Origin: Candidatus Binatia bacterium
GTDB lineage: Bacteria; Desulfobacterota; Binatia; HRBIN30
NCBI GenBank assembly: GCA_023150935.1
Contig: JAKLJW010000001.1
Span: forward strand, 391,877 to 455,876
Length of the DNA: 64,000 bases
Reading direction: 5' to 3'
Shown: piece by piece, positions 28,678 through 37,531 of the stretch
How the letters are laid out: each line of letters begins with the position of its first letter
How positions within the stretch are numbered: the first letter of the stretch is position 1
Made by a program: the position numbers and the translations under genes
The notes under the pieces: model-generated
Told to the model about the DNA's origin: nothing
Database searches by the model: none
The model's input: only the letters and a program-made list of their open reading frames with translations

Positions 28678-29553
28678 ATGAACATCGGGAAAGTTGGGAT
28701 TTGGACGTTCGTACTGGACCTGCAGCCATCCGCGAAAGCACGGGAGGCGGCGGCGGAGATCGAGCAGTTGGGCTTCGGGGCACTGTGGATCCCCGAGGCG
28801 ATGGGGCGAGAAGCATTCACCAGCGCGGCGGTACTGCTCGGGGCGACTCGAAAGATCGTTGTTGCCACCGGCATCGCGAATATGTGGGCACGCGACGCCA
28901 TGGCGATGGCGTCGGCGCAGAAGACGCTCTGTGAGGCCTTCGACAACCGCTTCCTGCTCGGCATCGGCGTCAGCCACGCACCGCTGGTCGGCATGCGCGG
29001 ACACGATTACTCGAAGCCCCTCTCCGCGATGCGCACTTACCTCGACGCGATGGATGCGGCGCCGTTCATGGCGTGGCCGCCGGCCGAACCGCCGCAGCGT
29101 ATCATTGCGGCGTTGGCGCCGAAGATGCTCGAGCTGGCAAGGGACAGAGCGCTCGGTTCCCATCCGTACTTCGTGCCGCCCGAGCACACGAGCGTAGCGC
29201 GGCGCATTCTCGGATCGGGCCCGCTGCTGGCGCCGGAACAGGCGGTCGTGCTCGAGACAGACCCGGGCAAGGCCCGCACCATCGGGCGGACCCACATGTC
29301 GACCTATCTCGGCCTGCCCAACTATGTGAATAACCTGAAACGCCTCGGCTTTACCGACGACGACATCGGCAATGGCGGTAGCGACAGGCTGGTAGATGCG
29401 ATTGTCGCCTGGGGGACGATCGATGACGTGGTCCGCCGGGTGAAGGCACACCATGACGCCGGCGCGGACCACGTATGCATCCAGGTGCTCGAAGAGGATC
29501 CGCGCGCCGTGCCGCTGCGGCAGTGGCGCGAACTGGCGGCCGCGCTGCTGTAA
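28678..29553 (+). CDS. LLM class F420-dependent oxidoreductase (putative)
   Basis: This 291-residue protein has a luciferase-like TIM-barrel start (VGIWTFVLDLQP; EIEQLGFGALWIPEAMGREA), ATGIANMWARDAMAMASAQ, and FDNRFLLGIGVSHAPLVG. It most resembles the subfamily found as probable F420-dependent oxidoreductases in actinobacteria. Cofactor use (F420 or FMN) cannot be read from the sequence alone, and no F420 biosynthesis gene is in the window. It is preceded by GGAG at good spacing. Confidence 0.87.
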   Translation: MNIGKVGIWTFVLDLQPSAKAREAAAEIEQLGFGALWIPEAMGREAFTSAAVLLGATRKIVVATGIANMWARDAMAMASAQKTLCEAFDNRFLLGIGVSHAPLVGMRGHDYSKPLSAMRTYLDAMDAAPFMAWPPAEPPQRIIAALAPKMLELARDRALGSHPYFVPPEHTSVARRILGSGPLLAPEQAVVLETDPGKARTIGRTHMSTYLGLPNYVNNLKRLGFTDDDIGNGGSDRLVDAIVAWGTIDDVVRRVKAHHDAGADHVCIQVLEEDPRAVPLRQWRELAAALL

Positions 29554-29640
29554 AGGGTGCCTCGCCCGACGACCTGAGGAGGCGCCGCTCCCTCGCATCT
29601 TCCGGCGGCGTGGCCGAAGCGAAGCGACCCGGAGGCTTCA

Positions 29641-31524
29641 ATGATCAAGGGATATGCCGGCCGCGTGCTGGAAGTGGATCTGGCGAACCGCACCTCCACG
29701 TTCAAGCCGCTCGACGAGGAGACGGCGCGGCTCTACATCGGCGGCAAGGGCTACGGCACCCGGCTGCTTTACGACCTGACCGAGCCGGGTATCGATCCGC
29801 TCGGGCCTGATAACCCGCTCATCTTCGCCACTGGGCCGCTCAACGGTTCGGTGGCGCCGCAGTCGAACCGCTTCGCCGTGGTGTGCAAGAGCCCGCTAAC
29901 GGGAGGCATTGGCAATGCCGCGTGCGGTGGTTCGTTGGCGTACGGCTTGAAGCGCGCCGGCATCGACGTCCTGATCGTGCAGCGCCAGTCGGCGACGCCC
30001 GTGCGCCTGGTCATCGACGGCGACCGCGACGCCGTGCAGTTCATCGACGCCGCTGACCTCTGGGGCAAGGGGACGTACGCAACTCAGGAGGCGCTCGGCA
30101 AGAAGCATTACCACGCCGTCATCGGTCCGGCCGGCGAGCACCTGGTTCGCTACGCCGGCATCGTCTCCAACGAACGTATGGCGGGCCGCACGGGAGTCGG
30201 TGCGGTGATGGGCTCGAAGCGGTTGAAGGCGATCTCGGCCAACGGCACGCGCAAGCTCGAAATGGACGACCCGGAGCGGTTCAAGGAGTACACCAAATGG
30301 GTGCGCGAGATGTTCCGCGACCACCCGGTGCTCGGCGGTACGCTGACGCGCTGCGGGACGGCGAACATCGTCAACACCACCAACGCACGCAACATCATTC
30401 CGACGCACAACTTCAAGTACGGCCACTTCCCGGAGGCGATGAATCTCTCCGGCGAGTACCTCGCCGATCACGAGATCGTCGGCGTGAAGTCGAGCTGCAT
30501 TCACTGTCCGGTGACCTGCGGCCACGACGTTATGGTTGACGGCGTCGGACGTGTGAAAGGCCCGGAGTACGAAACCCTCGGTCTGATGGGCACAAACCTC
30601 GAAATCCCGGATGTAAAGAACGTCACCGAGTGGAGCTATCTGGCTGACGATCTCGGGATGGACACCATCAGCCTCGGTTGCGTGCTCGGGTTCGCGATGG
30701 AGTTACAGGAGCGCGGCATGCTGAACGCCGGGCTCCGCTTCGGCGATCCGGGCGGGGTGAGCGACATGATCCGGGACGTCGCCCATCGCCGCGGTCTCGG
30801 CAGCGATCTCGCCGAGGGTGTCAAGCGCATGAGCGAGAAGTACGGTGGGCACGAGTTCGCCATGCACGTGAAGGGTCTCGAGCTGTCCGCCTACGACCCG
30901 CGGGGGTCCTTCGCCCAGGGGGTCGAGTACGCGACCACGAACCGTGGCGGCTGCCATGTTCAGGGCGCGAGCATGTACCTCGAATCGGTCGGGCCGCTGA
31001 CGATTAACCCGCAGAGCCTGCGGCTCAAGGCTGACATCCCGGTGCTGCAGCAGAACCTCGCCTGTGCCATCAACTCCATGGTGCTCTGCATTTTCACCAC
31101 GTACGGGCTCATGCCGAGGGCGGTACACGAGCTGAACCCCAACTCTTTCACCTACAAGGCGCTGACGTTCGCGCTCGAGCACAGCGGCCCGATGTTGCGG
31201 ACGGTCATGGGTATCAAGGGCAAGCCGATGCTGTGGTTCGAGAAGTGGCTCACGTACATCACCGGCACGCCGTTGTCGGGTGGCCACCTGCAGGAAATCG
31301 GCGCGCGCATCTTCAACCTCGAACGCATGTACAACTTGAGAGAGGGAAAGACTTCCAAAGAGGACACGTTACCGCCGCGGATGTTGAATGAGCCGACGTT
31401 CCCGCACATGACCGCGGGGCATCCGCTGGGGCAGCTCCTGCCGCGCTACTACCGGCTACGCGGTTGGGACACCAACGGGGTGCCGACGAAACGCACGCTG
31501 GAGCGTTTGCAGGTGCGGGTGTAA
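29641..31524 (+). CDS. Aldehyde ferredoxin oxidoreductase (tungstopterin enzyme)
   Basis: This 627-residue protein has the normal AOR length. The N-terminal domain (YAGRVLEVDLANRT; LYIGGKGYGTRLLYD; GPLNGSVAPQSNR) is typical. Three Fe4S4 cysteines sit at 286, 289 and 293 (CIHCPVTCGHD), and the likely fourth is Cys483 in SMVLCIF. These enzymes use a bis-pterin tungsten (rarely molybdenum) cofactor to interconvert aldehydes and acids, or related acyl substrates such as benzoyl-CoA in BamB relatives, with ferredoxin. A MoaD-like gene follows after nine bases, in line with cofactor assembly. The substrate is not predictable. Confidence 0.93.
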   Translation: MIKGYAGRVLEVDLANRTSTFKPLDEETARLYIGGKGYGTRLLYDLTEPGIDPLGPDNPLIFATGPLNGSVAPQSNRFAVVCKSPLTGGIGNAACGGSLAYGLKRAGIDVLIVQRQSATPVRLVIDGDRDAVQFIDAADLWGKGTYATQEALGKKHYHAVIGPAGEHLVRYAGIVSNERMAGRTGVGAVMGSKRLKAISANGTRKLEMDDPERFKEYTKWVREMFRDHPVLGGTLTRCGTANIVNTTNARNIIPTHNFKYGHFPEAMNLSGEYLADHEIVGVKSSCIHCPVTCGHDVMVDGVGRVKGPEYETLGLMGTNLEIPDVKNVTEWSYLADDLGMDTISLGCVLGFAMELQERGMLNAGLRFGDPGGVSDMIRDVAHRRGLGSDLAEGVKRMSEKYGGHEFAMHVKGLELSAYDPRGSFAQGVEYATTNRGGCHVQGASMYLESVGPLTINPQSLRLKADIPVLQQNLACAINSMVLCIFTTYGLMPRAVHELNPNSFTYKALTFALEHSGPMLRTVMGIKGKPMLWFEKWLTYITGTPLSGGHLQEIGARIFNLERMYNLREGKTSKEDTLPPRMLNEPTFPHMTAGHPLGQLLPRYYRLRGWDTNGVPTKRTLERLQVRV

Positions 31525-31533
31525 GGAGAGCGC

Positions 31534-31797
31534 ATGGCGGTCACGGTCGAGCTCACCTACGACATGAGCAAGGCACTGGGGGTGCCTCGCTTCGAGGTTG
31601 ACGGTGCGGCGACGGTGGCGGACGTCGTACGGCGCACGCGCGAGCGCTTCGGGGTGCGGGCCGACGAGTTCGAGAAGCTCACGAGGGTGGCGGCGGTGGC
31701 GATCAACGGCGTATTGGCCAACAACCGCAAGGGGATGCGCACCCCGGTCACCGACGGGGATCGGGTTTCTTTCCTGAAGGCAGCAGCCGGGGGTTGA
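31534..31797 (+). CDS. MoaD/ThiS-like sulfur carrier protein
   Basis: This 87-residue beta-grasp protein ends in Gly-Gly (KAAAGG), the activation site for thiocarboxylate formation. TVADVVRRTRERFG and VAVAINGVLANN are family-typical. Its position directly behind AOR suggests it supplies sulfur for the tungstopterin cofactor of that enzyme. AGGAGAG precedes the ATG. Confidence 0.88.
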   Translation: MAVTVELTYDMSKALGVPRFEVDGAATVADVVRRTRERFGVRADEFEKLTRVAAVAINGVLANNRKGMRTPVTDGDRVSFLKAAAGG

Positions 31798-31841
31798 ATG
31801 TCGCAGCGGCACGGCTGCGCGGTGGCTGGACGAGAGGGTAA

Positions 31842-32558
31842 ATGCGCACAACCGGCACGGCCCTGGTCGTCATGGCGCTGCTCGGCATCAGCAGCCCTGT
31901 CGCGGTCACCGGTGTGCGCGCAGCGGATGGACCGGTGCCCAGGATCGGCACGGTGCCCCCGCCGTCCCCGACCGTGACGCCGACGTCCTGCATTGCGGAG
32001 TGGGCGTGGTTGAGCCGTGACCTGCCCGCAAGGGCCGTGGCGGGGACTCCGTTTGCGGTCCACTACAAGTGGCGCGGAGGAACGGCCAGGATCCGGAGGA
32101 TCGAAGAGACGTTGCCTGCGGGGTGGCAGGTGTTGTCCCCGCCCTGGACGCAACGTTCAGGCGATACCTACGTCTGGGACACGTGGGTCTCGTACGGTTT
32201 TTCCGTGTTGCAGATCGACATTCTTCCGCCTCGTGAATCGCCGAGCGGGGACTACCGCTTCAGTGGCAGCACGATCTCCTGGCACTCGTGCAATGGCGAG
32301 GTGGGGTGGGGTATCGAGGGTGCGTCGACGGTCTGCGTGGAACCGTGGTCGACTCCCTGCACGGGGGATTGCCGCGCGGATGGCGCCGTAACGGTCGACG
32401 ACCTGTTGGTGGCGGTTGGCGTGGCGCTCGGGGAGACGGTGCTCGGAATGTGTCCGGCGGCCGACCCGAACGGCGACGGCACGGTTACCGTCGACGAGAT
32501 TGTCATGGCGGTGGGTATGGCGGTTGGCGGGTGTCCTGCCGTGGCGACCGGGTCGTGA
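31842..32558 (+). CDS. Secreted protein with C-terminal dockerin-like repeat pair
   Basis: This 238-residue protein has a signal peptide (ALVVMALLGISSP, cleaved near VRA) and a short Pro/Thr stretch. A beta-rich domain of about 120 residues without a recognised family follows (LPARAVAGTPFAVHYKWRGG). The end is a Cys-bounded pair of calcium-loop repeats, CTGDCRADGAVTVDDLL and DPNGDGTVTVDEIVMAVGMA. The last module matches those of the proteins at 9589 and, more loosely, 25601. It is the last gene before the integrated element. Confidence 0.78.
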   Translation: MRTTGTALVVMALLGISSPVAVTGVRAADGPVPRIGTVPPPSPTVTPTSCIAEWAWLSRDLPARAVAGTPFAVHYKWRGGTARIRRIEETLPAGWQVLSPPWTQRSGDTYVWDTWVSYGFSVLQIDILPPRESPSGDYRFSGSTISWHSCNGEVGWGIEGASTVCVEPWSTPCTGDCRADGAVTVDDLLVAVGVALGETVLGMCPAADPNGDGTVTVDEIVMAVGMAVGGCPAVATGS

Positions 32559-32633
32559 ACGTGGTAGCAGAGCGGTAGCATCGCGCGCGGCCAGCAGCGG
32601 TCCGGTCGCGCTAAGGTGCCGGAATTCCAACGA

Positions 32634-32674
32634 GCCCCCGTAGCTCAGGTGGATAGAGCACAGGATTCCTAATC
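32634..32674 (+). repeat. attL: duplicated tRNA-Arg 5' half
   Basis: Identical over 41 bases to the start of the intact tRNA at 43469, ending just after the anticodon loop; it then diverges (GAAGTC instead of CTGGGG). It cannot fold as a whole tRNA and is the left attachment site. Confidence 0.93.
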
Positions 32675-32687
32675 GAAGTCACGAGTG

Positions 32688-32728
32688 GTGAAAAGGCACG
32701 GAAATACAGTGTTGGCGCGGCTTTTCAC
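32688..32728. promoter_or_regulatory. Inverted repeat GTGAAAAG/CTTTTCAC near the left end
   Basis: Eight-base arms at 32688-32695 and 32721-32728 lie 14 bases inside attL, a position typical of integrase or excisionase binding sites. No function can be read directly. Confidence 0.4.
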
Positions 32729-32780
32729 AATACGCTAGTGTGCCCCAGGATGCCTCGAAGAGTACCGAAATACCCCGCCA

Positions 32781-32804
32781 CGGGCAAAGTGGTGGGCAAA
32801 GTGG
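32781..32804 (+). repeat. Tandem GGGCAAAGTGG pair, left end of element
   Basis: Two 12-base units, CGGGCAAAGTGG and TGGGCAAAGTGG, stand head to tail. The same core recurs as a pair near the right end (43395-43418) and, inverted, in the excisionase gene (36750-36771). They are candidate integrase arm-type or excisionase sites. Confidence 0.65.
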
Positions 32805-32930
32805 TGAGCGTGATAAGCTGCGCCTGAACGAACGCGCTGCCGGCCAGGGAACGCGACCCGCAAAGCCGGACCCACGGCCGGCCGGCCGGCAGCGCAAACT
32901 AACAGACCGCGGGAGCCTCGTGGGGGCCGT

Positions 32931-33719
32931 ATGGCGGATCATCCGCTACCCGACCGGCAAGCGATAATCCGGCGACTCGAACAGCTAACCGGGGACCTCA
33001 AATCTGCCCGAGCTTCGGTGGCGGTGCCCGACCATATCAAGCTGGCACTCCAACAACTTTCGCGGCCGTCGGCCGAAACTCTCGCCCTGAGCAACCTGTT
33101 TCGAGAGATACGTGCAGCCCTCGACAACCCCGTTCCGGACGCTGAAGAGATTGACGATCTGGTGAATCTGCTCATTGAGTCGCTGGACGAGAAAAAACGA
33201 ATAGCTGCGGCAGAACGATTGCTGACACGGTATCCGTCGCCGATCTACACGAAGCGCCGGGCGATGGTATTACCCGAGCTACGGCGTCGGGCGGCTGTAC
33301 GCGGCGTTTCCATCAAGGCGGTTTTGCACGATGTGGCGCTTGCGGCGCTGTGGCAGGTGGTCGACACGTGCGGCGACCTCACTCCCGCCGAGTTACCTGA
33401 GATACGGAAGAAGATTCGGTCTGGCTTGAACGCCGTCATGACGGCAGATCTTGCGGGTTCCGATTGGCGACAGCGGAGGCGGATCATAAGCCTCGACCAT
33501 GCGCCCGAGGGAACAACGAACCCGGCAGCCGAGATTGAGGCGCGGCTTGCGGTAGAAAGTCTCGTCGCTTCCGCCCACCTTTCGAGCAGGGAAACGGCGG
33601 TGGTCGCCGCGGTAAGTGAAGGCAAAACGCTGGCGGAAGCTGGCCGCGCACTCGGAGTGAAGGAATCGACGGCGCGCGTACTCTTCTGGAGGGCGAGGAG
33701 AAAGTTGGTTGGCGTGTAA
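32931..33719 (+). CDS. Sigma-70 region 4-like regulatory protein
   Basis: This 262-residue protein has a C-terminal 50 residues that read as a sigma region 4/LuxR-like helix-turn-helix (SRETAVVAAVSEGKTLAEAG, then LGVKESTARVLFWRARRKL). They are preceded by a linker with IISLDHAPEGTTNPAAEIEA like that of sigma factors. The first 130 residues are helical and charged with no clear region 2. It is the first gene of the element and may direct expression of the genes behind it. A sigma-like activator or a plain DNA-binding regulator are both possible. Confidence 0.6.
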   Translation: MADHPLPDRQAIIRRLEQLTGDLKSARASVAVPDHIKLALQQLSRPSAETLALSNLFREIRAALDNPVPDAEEIDDLVNLLIESLDEKKRIAAAERLLTRYPSPIYTKRRAMVLPELRRRAAVRGVSIKAVLHDVALAALWQVVDTCGDLTPAELPEIRKKIRSGLNAVMTADLAGSDWRQRRRIISLDHAPEGTTNPAAEIEARLAVESLVASAHLSSRETAVVAAVSEGKTLAEAGRALGVKESTARVLFWRARRKLVGV

Positions 33720-33779
33720 ACGCTACGGGCTGTTTTCCGGGGGAATGGGCGAACGAACCCTGCCCCGGGAGGTGGCCCA

Positions 33780-33986
33780 ATGGTGTCTTATCTCGCGTTG
33801 TACCGCGGTAGTTCGCTGGCGACCGCCGAGCTTATCTCCGTCTCGACGGACCCCGCGCTGATTTCCGCGGTTGCATCGACACTGCTCAAACAGGCTACTC
33901 CGCCGCCCGACGATGCGGCCGCGGCGGCATTGCGTAACGGTCGCCGTCGCGCTTTGCGGCTTATCCACAAGCAGGCCGGAGCCTGA
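33780..33986 (+). CDS. Small hypothetical protein of the element
   Basis: This 68-residue protein (MVSYLALYRGSSLATAELIS...) has a strong GGGAGG site before its ATG and ends two bases before the primase start, so it is probably real and co-translated. Its basic C-terminus (RNGRRRALRLIHKQ) could contact nucleic acid. No family was recognised. Confidence 0.65.
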   Translation: MVSYLALYRGSSLATAELISVSTDPALISAVASTLLKQATPPPDDAAAAALRNGRRRALRLIHKQAGA

Positions 33987-33988
33987 CC

Positions 33989-36346
33989 GTGGACGATGCC
34001 ACGGCCGAATCGCCCCTGCTCGCGGCCGCACTGGAGTACATCGGCCGCGGCTGGTTACCCATCCCGATCCCATATCGCAGCAAGGCCCCCATTCTGAACG
34101 ACTGGCCGGCGCTGCGACTCACCGTCGCCACCGCGCCGAGCTACTTCAACGGGCAAGCCGCCAACGTGGGACTGTTACTCGGCACCCCTCTCGTCGACGT
34201 CGATCTCGATTGCAACGAGGCGCTAGCCGTCGCCGAAGACTGGCTACCGCCGACCGACCGCACCAGCGGTCGGCCGGATGGGCGCGTAACTCACCATTGG
34301 TATCTCTCACCCGAGCCGCTCGTAACGGAACGTCTCAAGGACCCCGCCCTATCGAAGACGGGGAAGGATACGCTCGTAGAGCTGCGCGGCCTGAAAGCCG
34401 ACGGCACCGTCGGCGCCCAGACACTCGCGCCTCCCTCTACCCACCCCGACGATGAGGCGCCGCTGCGCTGGTACGCCGAGGGCGAACCGGCGACCGTACC
34501 GGCGGCTGCATTGCGCGTGGCCGTCCGGCGCGTTGCGGCGTGCGCATTGCTGGCGCGGTACTGGCCCGGCGAGGGCGGACGTCACGATGCCACATTGGCG
34601 CTGGCCGGCATGCTGGCCCGGGCCGGCTGGTCGGAGACCGACGCAGGGCGCCTGGTGCGAAGTGTGTGCCGGGCCGCGAGCGATACCGAGGTGACCGACC
34701 GGGTGCGAGCCGTGGGCGACACGTTCGCCGCACTTGCCGCCGGCAAACCCGCAACCGGACTGCCCCGGCTCGCGGCGTGTATCAGACATGGTGATATCGT
34801 CGCGCCACGAGTCGCACTGTGGCTCGGGAACCGAGCCGATGACGTCGAGGCGAGCGAACCGCCCCCCCTCGATGTGTTCGGCGACGCGACACTTGCCGGG
34901 TCGCCACCGCTCGAAGCCGCGATGCTGCCCGAAGTAATCGCGCGGTTCGCCGCCGATGAGGCGGAACGGCTTGGTGTGGATCTGGCCATGCTGGCGCTGC
35001 CGTGCCTCGTCACGGCTGCCGCAGCAATCGACGATTCGCACCGTCTACAACCGAAACGATACGATGCAGGCTGGACGGAGTCGCCGCGGCTGTGGCTAGG
35101 GATCGTCGACGAATCCGGCCACCGGAAAACCCCGGCGCTGCGGAAGGCAACGGCGCCGCTTCGGGCAATCGAGAGAGATTGGCTCAAGACGGACCTGCGC
35201 GCGCTGGCCGACTACGAAAAAGCGATGCAACGCCACCGGGCCGCGATGCGACGCAAAGGCGGAACGGACCTTGACGAACCGGCCCGGCCGACGGTGCGCC
35301 GGCTCGTGGTGGACGACGCGACGATCGAGTCACTGAGCGACATCTTGGCGGACAATCCGCGCGGCGTTTTGTGTGTACGAGATGAGCTGTCAGGCTGGTT
35401 CGCGTCGTTCGACGCATACCGGAAGGCTGCCGGGCAGGACCGCGCACATTGGCTCGAACTCTACAACGGCGGACCGCGGCCGATAGACCGCGTGGTGCGC
35501 GGCCGAGTGCTCGTCCCCAACTGGTCGGCGTGCTTGTTGGGCGGAATCCAGCCCGGACCCATGCGCCGGCTCGCCGGCAAGATCGACGATGACGGGTTGC
35601 TGCAACGGTTCGTCGTGGTGTTTCCCGCGCCCGGTGCCGCGGAAGTCGACCGCGCACCCGACTACGAAGCACTACACGCTTACGCCCGCACGTTGCACGC
35701 GCTGGTGAGGCTCGATCCGGCCGGCGCGGTGTACCGCCTCGACGACGACGCACAAGCCGTGCGGGGCGTCGTAACCCGCGTCGCGCATAACGTCGTCGCA
35801 CTGCCGGACACGTCGCCGGCGTTCCGATCGCACCTTGGCAAATGGGACGCTCTCTTCGCTCGGTTGACGCTCGTCTATCATCTCGTCGACGCCGCATCGA
35901 ACGGCACCGAACCGGCGCCCTTCGCGTCGAGCGACACCGCGGAACGAGTCGGGCGACTCATGTCTGACTTCCTGTTGCCACATGCCGCTAAATTCTATGT
36001 TGATCTGCTGGGCAGCGAGCACCTGACGCACGCGCGCTGGATCGCCGGTCACATACTGGCACATGCTCTCGAACGGATCAGCGCACGCGACGTAGGGCGC
36101 GCCTATCGTGAGCTGCGCGGCGATGGACGCCGCATCGCCGCAACCATGGCGCAACTCGAAGTGGTGGGGTGGGTAACGCCGATCGACACGACCCGTGGGC
36201 CGTTCCCAAGTAAATGGGCAGTCAACCCGCAGGTCCATACCCGCTTCGCCGCTCGCGCCGCGGCCGAACGGCGCCGCCGCGAAGCCGTGCGACGCCAGGT
36301 CGCCGAAGCCGTAGCCGAGCTTGGACTCACCCCGGAGGACGCGTGA
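33989..36346 (+). CDS. Prim-Pol (primase/polymerase) domain fused to DUF3987
   Basis: This 785-residue protein starts at a GTG after GGAG. Residues ~10-190 form a bifunctional primase/polymerase domain: GRGWLPIPIPYRSKAPI, the catalytic acidic triplet in LVDVDLDCN, and THHWYL. A DUF3987 region from about 300 (ESPRLWLGIVDESGHRKTPA; LCVRDELSGWFASFDAY; LLQRFVVVFPAPG) follows; it is often part of plasmid, phage and satellite replication proteins. It is the likely replication initiator or primase of the element. The next small gene starts in its stop codon (GTGA). Confidence 0.82.
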   Translation: MDDATAESPLLAAALEYIGRGWLPIPIPYRSKAPILNDWPALRLTVATAPSYFNGQAANVGLLLGTPLVDVDLDCNEALAVAEDWLPPTDRTSGRPDGRVTHHWYLSPEPLVTERLKDPALSKTGKDTLVELRGLKADGTVGAQTLAPPSTHPDDEAPLRWYAEGEPATVPAAALRVAVRRVAACALLARYWPGEGGRHDATLALAGMLARAGWSETDAGRLVRSVCRAASDTEVTDRVRAVGDTFAALAAGKPATGLPRLAACIRHGDIVAPRVALWLGNRADDVEASEPPPLDVFGDATLAGSPPLEAAMLPEVIARFAADEAERLGVDLAMLALPCLVTAAAAIDDSHRLQPKRYDAGWTESPRLWLGIVDESGHRKTPALRKATAPLRAIERDWLKTDLRALADYEKAMQRHRAAMRRKGGTDLDEPARPTVRRLVVDDATIESLSDILADNPRGVLCVRDELSGWFASFDAYRKAAGQDRAHWLELYNGGPRPIDRVVRGRVLVPNWSACLLGGIQPGPMRRLAGKIDDDGLLQRFVVVFPAPGAAEVDRAPDYEALHAYARTLHALVRLDPAGAVYRLDDDAQAVRGVVTRVAHNVVALPDTSPAFRSHLGKWDALFARLTLVYHLVDAASNGTEPAPFASSDTAERVGRLMSDFLLPHAAKFYVDLLGSEHLTHARWIAGHILAHALERISARDVGRAYRELRGDGRRIAATMAQLEVVGWVTPIDTTRGPFPSKWAVNPQVHTRFAARAAAERRRREAVRRQVAEAVAELGLTPEDA

Positions 36347-36633
36347 ATCTCTTCGACCGGGTGCGCGCCGGCACAAAAAGCGTCCCAAATGTCACTCGCG
36401 CGTGCGAGCGTACAAAACAAACAGCACACATTTTTAACATACATACATTGCTCTCTCCTCGAAATCCTCAAGTGACACTTGGGACGGTCCCTCGAAACAG
36501 CCGGCCGGGCTGCAAGCACGTCACCGACCCGGAGCTTGTCGCGTTCTACGACGCGCACCCGGAGCTGACATGCGCGAAATGTTTTCACGAGGGCGTAGGG
36601 CTCGTAAACGGTTCGGATGGTCTTGCGGGGTAA
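36343..36633 (+). CDS. Small hypothetical protein with possible zinc ligands
   Basis: This 96-residue frame is coupled to the primase gene by a GTGA overlap. Its second half has CKHVTDPELVAFYDAHPEL and CAKCFHEG, so Cys/His residues could bind zinc. The first half (THIFNIHTLLSP-like stretch) is unlike a globular domain and its DNA is AT-richer than its neighbours, so the start could lie further in. Function unknown. Confidence 0.5.
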   Translation: MNLFDRVRAGTKSVPNVTRACERTKQTAHIFNIHTLLSPRNPQVTLGTVPRNSRPGCKHVTDPELVAFYDAHPELTCAKCFHEGVGLVNGSDGLAG

Positions 36634-36639
36634 AAAAGT

Positions 36640-36969
36640 ATGCACAAGACCGCCAACTATGCTCCCCGCCCGGATCCAGCCGGCCGCGCACAGGACTATC
36701 AATCCCGTGGGGCACCCGCCAGCCCGCACCGGACAAGGGTTTCCGCACGCACTTTGCCCGCACTTTGCCCGGATTCGCCGCGGTTGCTGGGGCTGGAAAT
36801 GGCCGCTCGATACCTCGGTGTTTCGTACTCGGTGTTCCGTCGATGGGTCTTTGCCGGCGAGATCCGGGCCGTGCGCTTGCCGTCGAGCCGCCGGCCGGGC
36901 CGCGAGAGCCGTCGGGTGTACGTCGACCGTGCGGACCTCGACCGCTTCGTCGAGCAACACAAGGGCTGA
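36640..36969 (+). CDS. Excisionase-like helix-turn-helix protein
   Basis: The last ~57 residues form a MerR/excisionase winged helix: MAARYLGVSYSVFRRWVFAG, then EIRAVRL, then RRVYVDRADLDRFVEQHKG. The frame is open from the ATG at 36640 (109 residues), but the first 50 residues are Pro/Arg-rich and the ATG at 36799 may be the true start. It probably binds the attachment region to control integrase direction. The tandem TTTGCCC repeats lie inside the upstream part of this frame, which would suit autoregulation if the shorter start is used. Confidence 0.68.
   Translation: MHKTANYAPRPDPAGRAQDYQSRGAPASPHRTRVSARTLPALCPDSPRLLGLEMAARYLGVSYSVFRRWVFAGEIRAVRLPSSRRPGRESRRVYVDRADLDRFVEQHKG
36750..36771 (-). 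repeat. Inverted-orientation CACTTTGCCCG tandem pair
   Basis: Two perfect 11-base units stand head to tail, the reverse complement of the GGGCAAAGTG motif found in pairs at both element ends. They lie 28 bases upstream of the likely excisionase start at 36799. Confidence 0.65.
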
Positions 36970-36975
36970 CGAGAC

Positions 36976-37467
36976 ATGGCGAAGACCTACACCCAGCCCA
37001 CCCCCAAGCACGGCAGCCGCACCCTTAACCGCCTCTACCGCGAGCGAAAACTCGATGGCCGCACCGAGCTTTCACGCGACATCAACGCCATTCAGGACGC
37101 GCTAGCCGCAGAGAGGGGCGGTTGGGAGCGATGTTCCGCCGCGGAGAAAGTGCTCTTCGAGCCGCTGGCTTTCGCTGCCGTCTGGCTCCGCCTCATGAAC
37201 CGCTACGTGGCCGAGCACGGTGGGTTGCTCGACCCGACGGGCGAGCCTATCGGCGCGGCAAAGCTCTATTTCGTCAATTTCAACTCACTGGTTCGCGCAT
37301 GTACTGCGTTGGGGCTTCGGCCGCCCGAGCCGGCACCGGCGTTGACCCTGGGTGAGTATCTCCAGGCACGCGCCCAGGCCGCCACAGAGCCCGCAGGAGG
37401 CACGATCGAGAGCCCCACCGACTCCTTGCCCGCGCCCGACCGCGCCGACCCGCCAGAGGCCGCCTAG
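36976..37467 (+). CDS. Hypothetical element protein
   Basis: This 163-residue protein begins MAKTYTQPTPKHGSRTLNRL and ends in a Pro/Ala-rich acidic tail. The central helical part (AEKVLFEPLAFAAVWLRLMN; YFVNFNSLVRACTALGLRPP) is loosely like small terminase or other phage DNA-binding accessory proteins, but no firm match can be claimed. It follows the excisionase-like gene by six bases. Confidence 0.6.
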   Translation: MAKTYTQPTPKHGSRTLNRLYRERKLDGRTELSRDINAIQDALAAERGGWERCSAAEKVLFEPLAFAAVWLRLMNRYVAEHGGLLDPTGEPIGAAKLYFVNFNSLVRACTALGLRPPEPAPALTLGEYLQARAQAATEPAGGTIESPTDSLPAPDRADPPEAA

Positions 37468-37531
37468 CCATGCGCCGCACCCGCACCCGTGGCCCGCCGC
37501 GAGGCCCGCCACGTTGACCCTCAAAGTGCAA

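Noticed and set aside
32634..32712. A second tRNA-Arg gene
   Set aside because: Only the first 41 bases match; the 3' half of the anticodon arm, T arm and acceptor partner are absent, so it is an attachment-site remnant.
32740..32967. A 75-residue gene at the left end of the element
   Set aside because: It has no ribosome site, is full of Arg/Gly/Pro, covers the direct repeats and runs into the better supported regulator gene.
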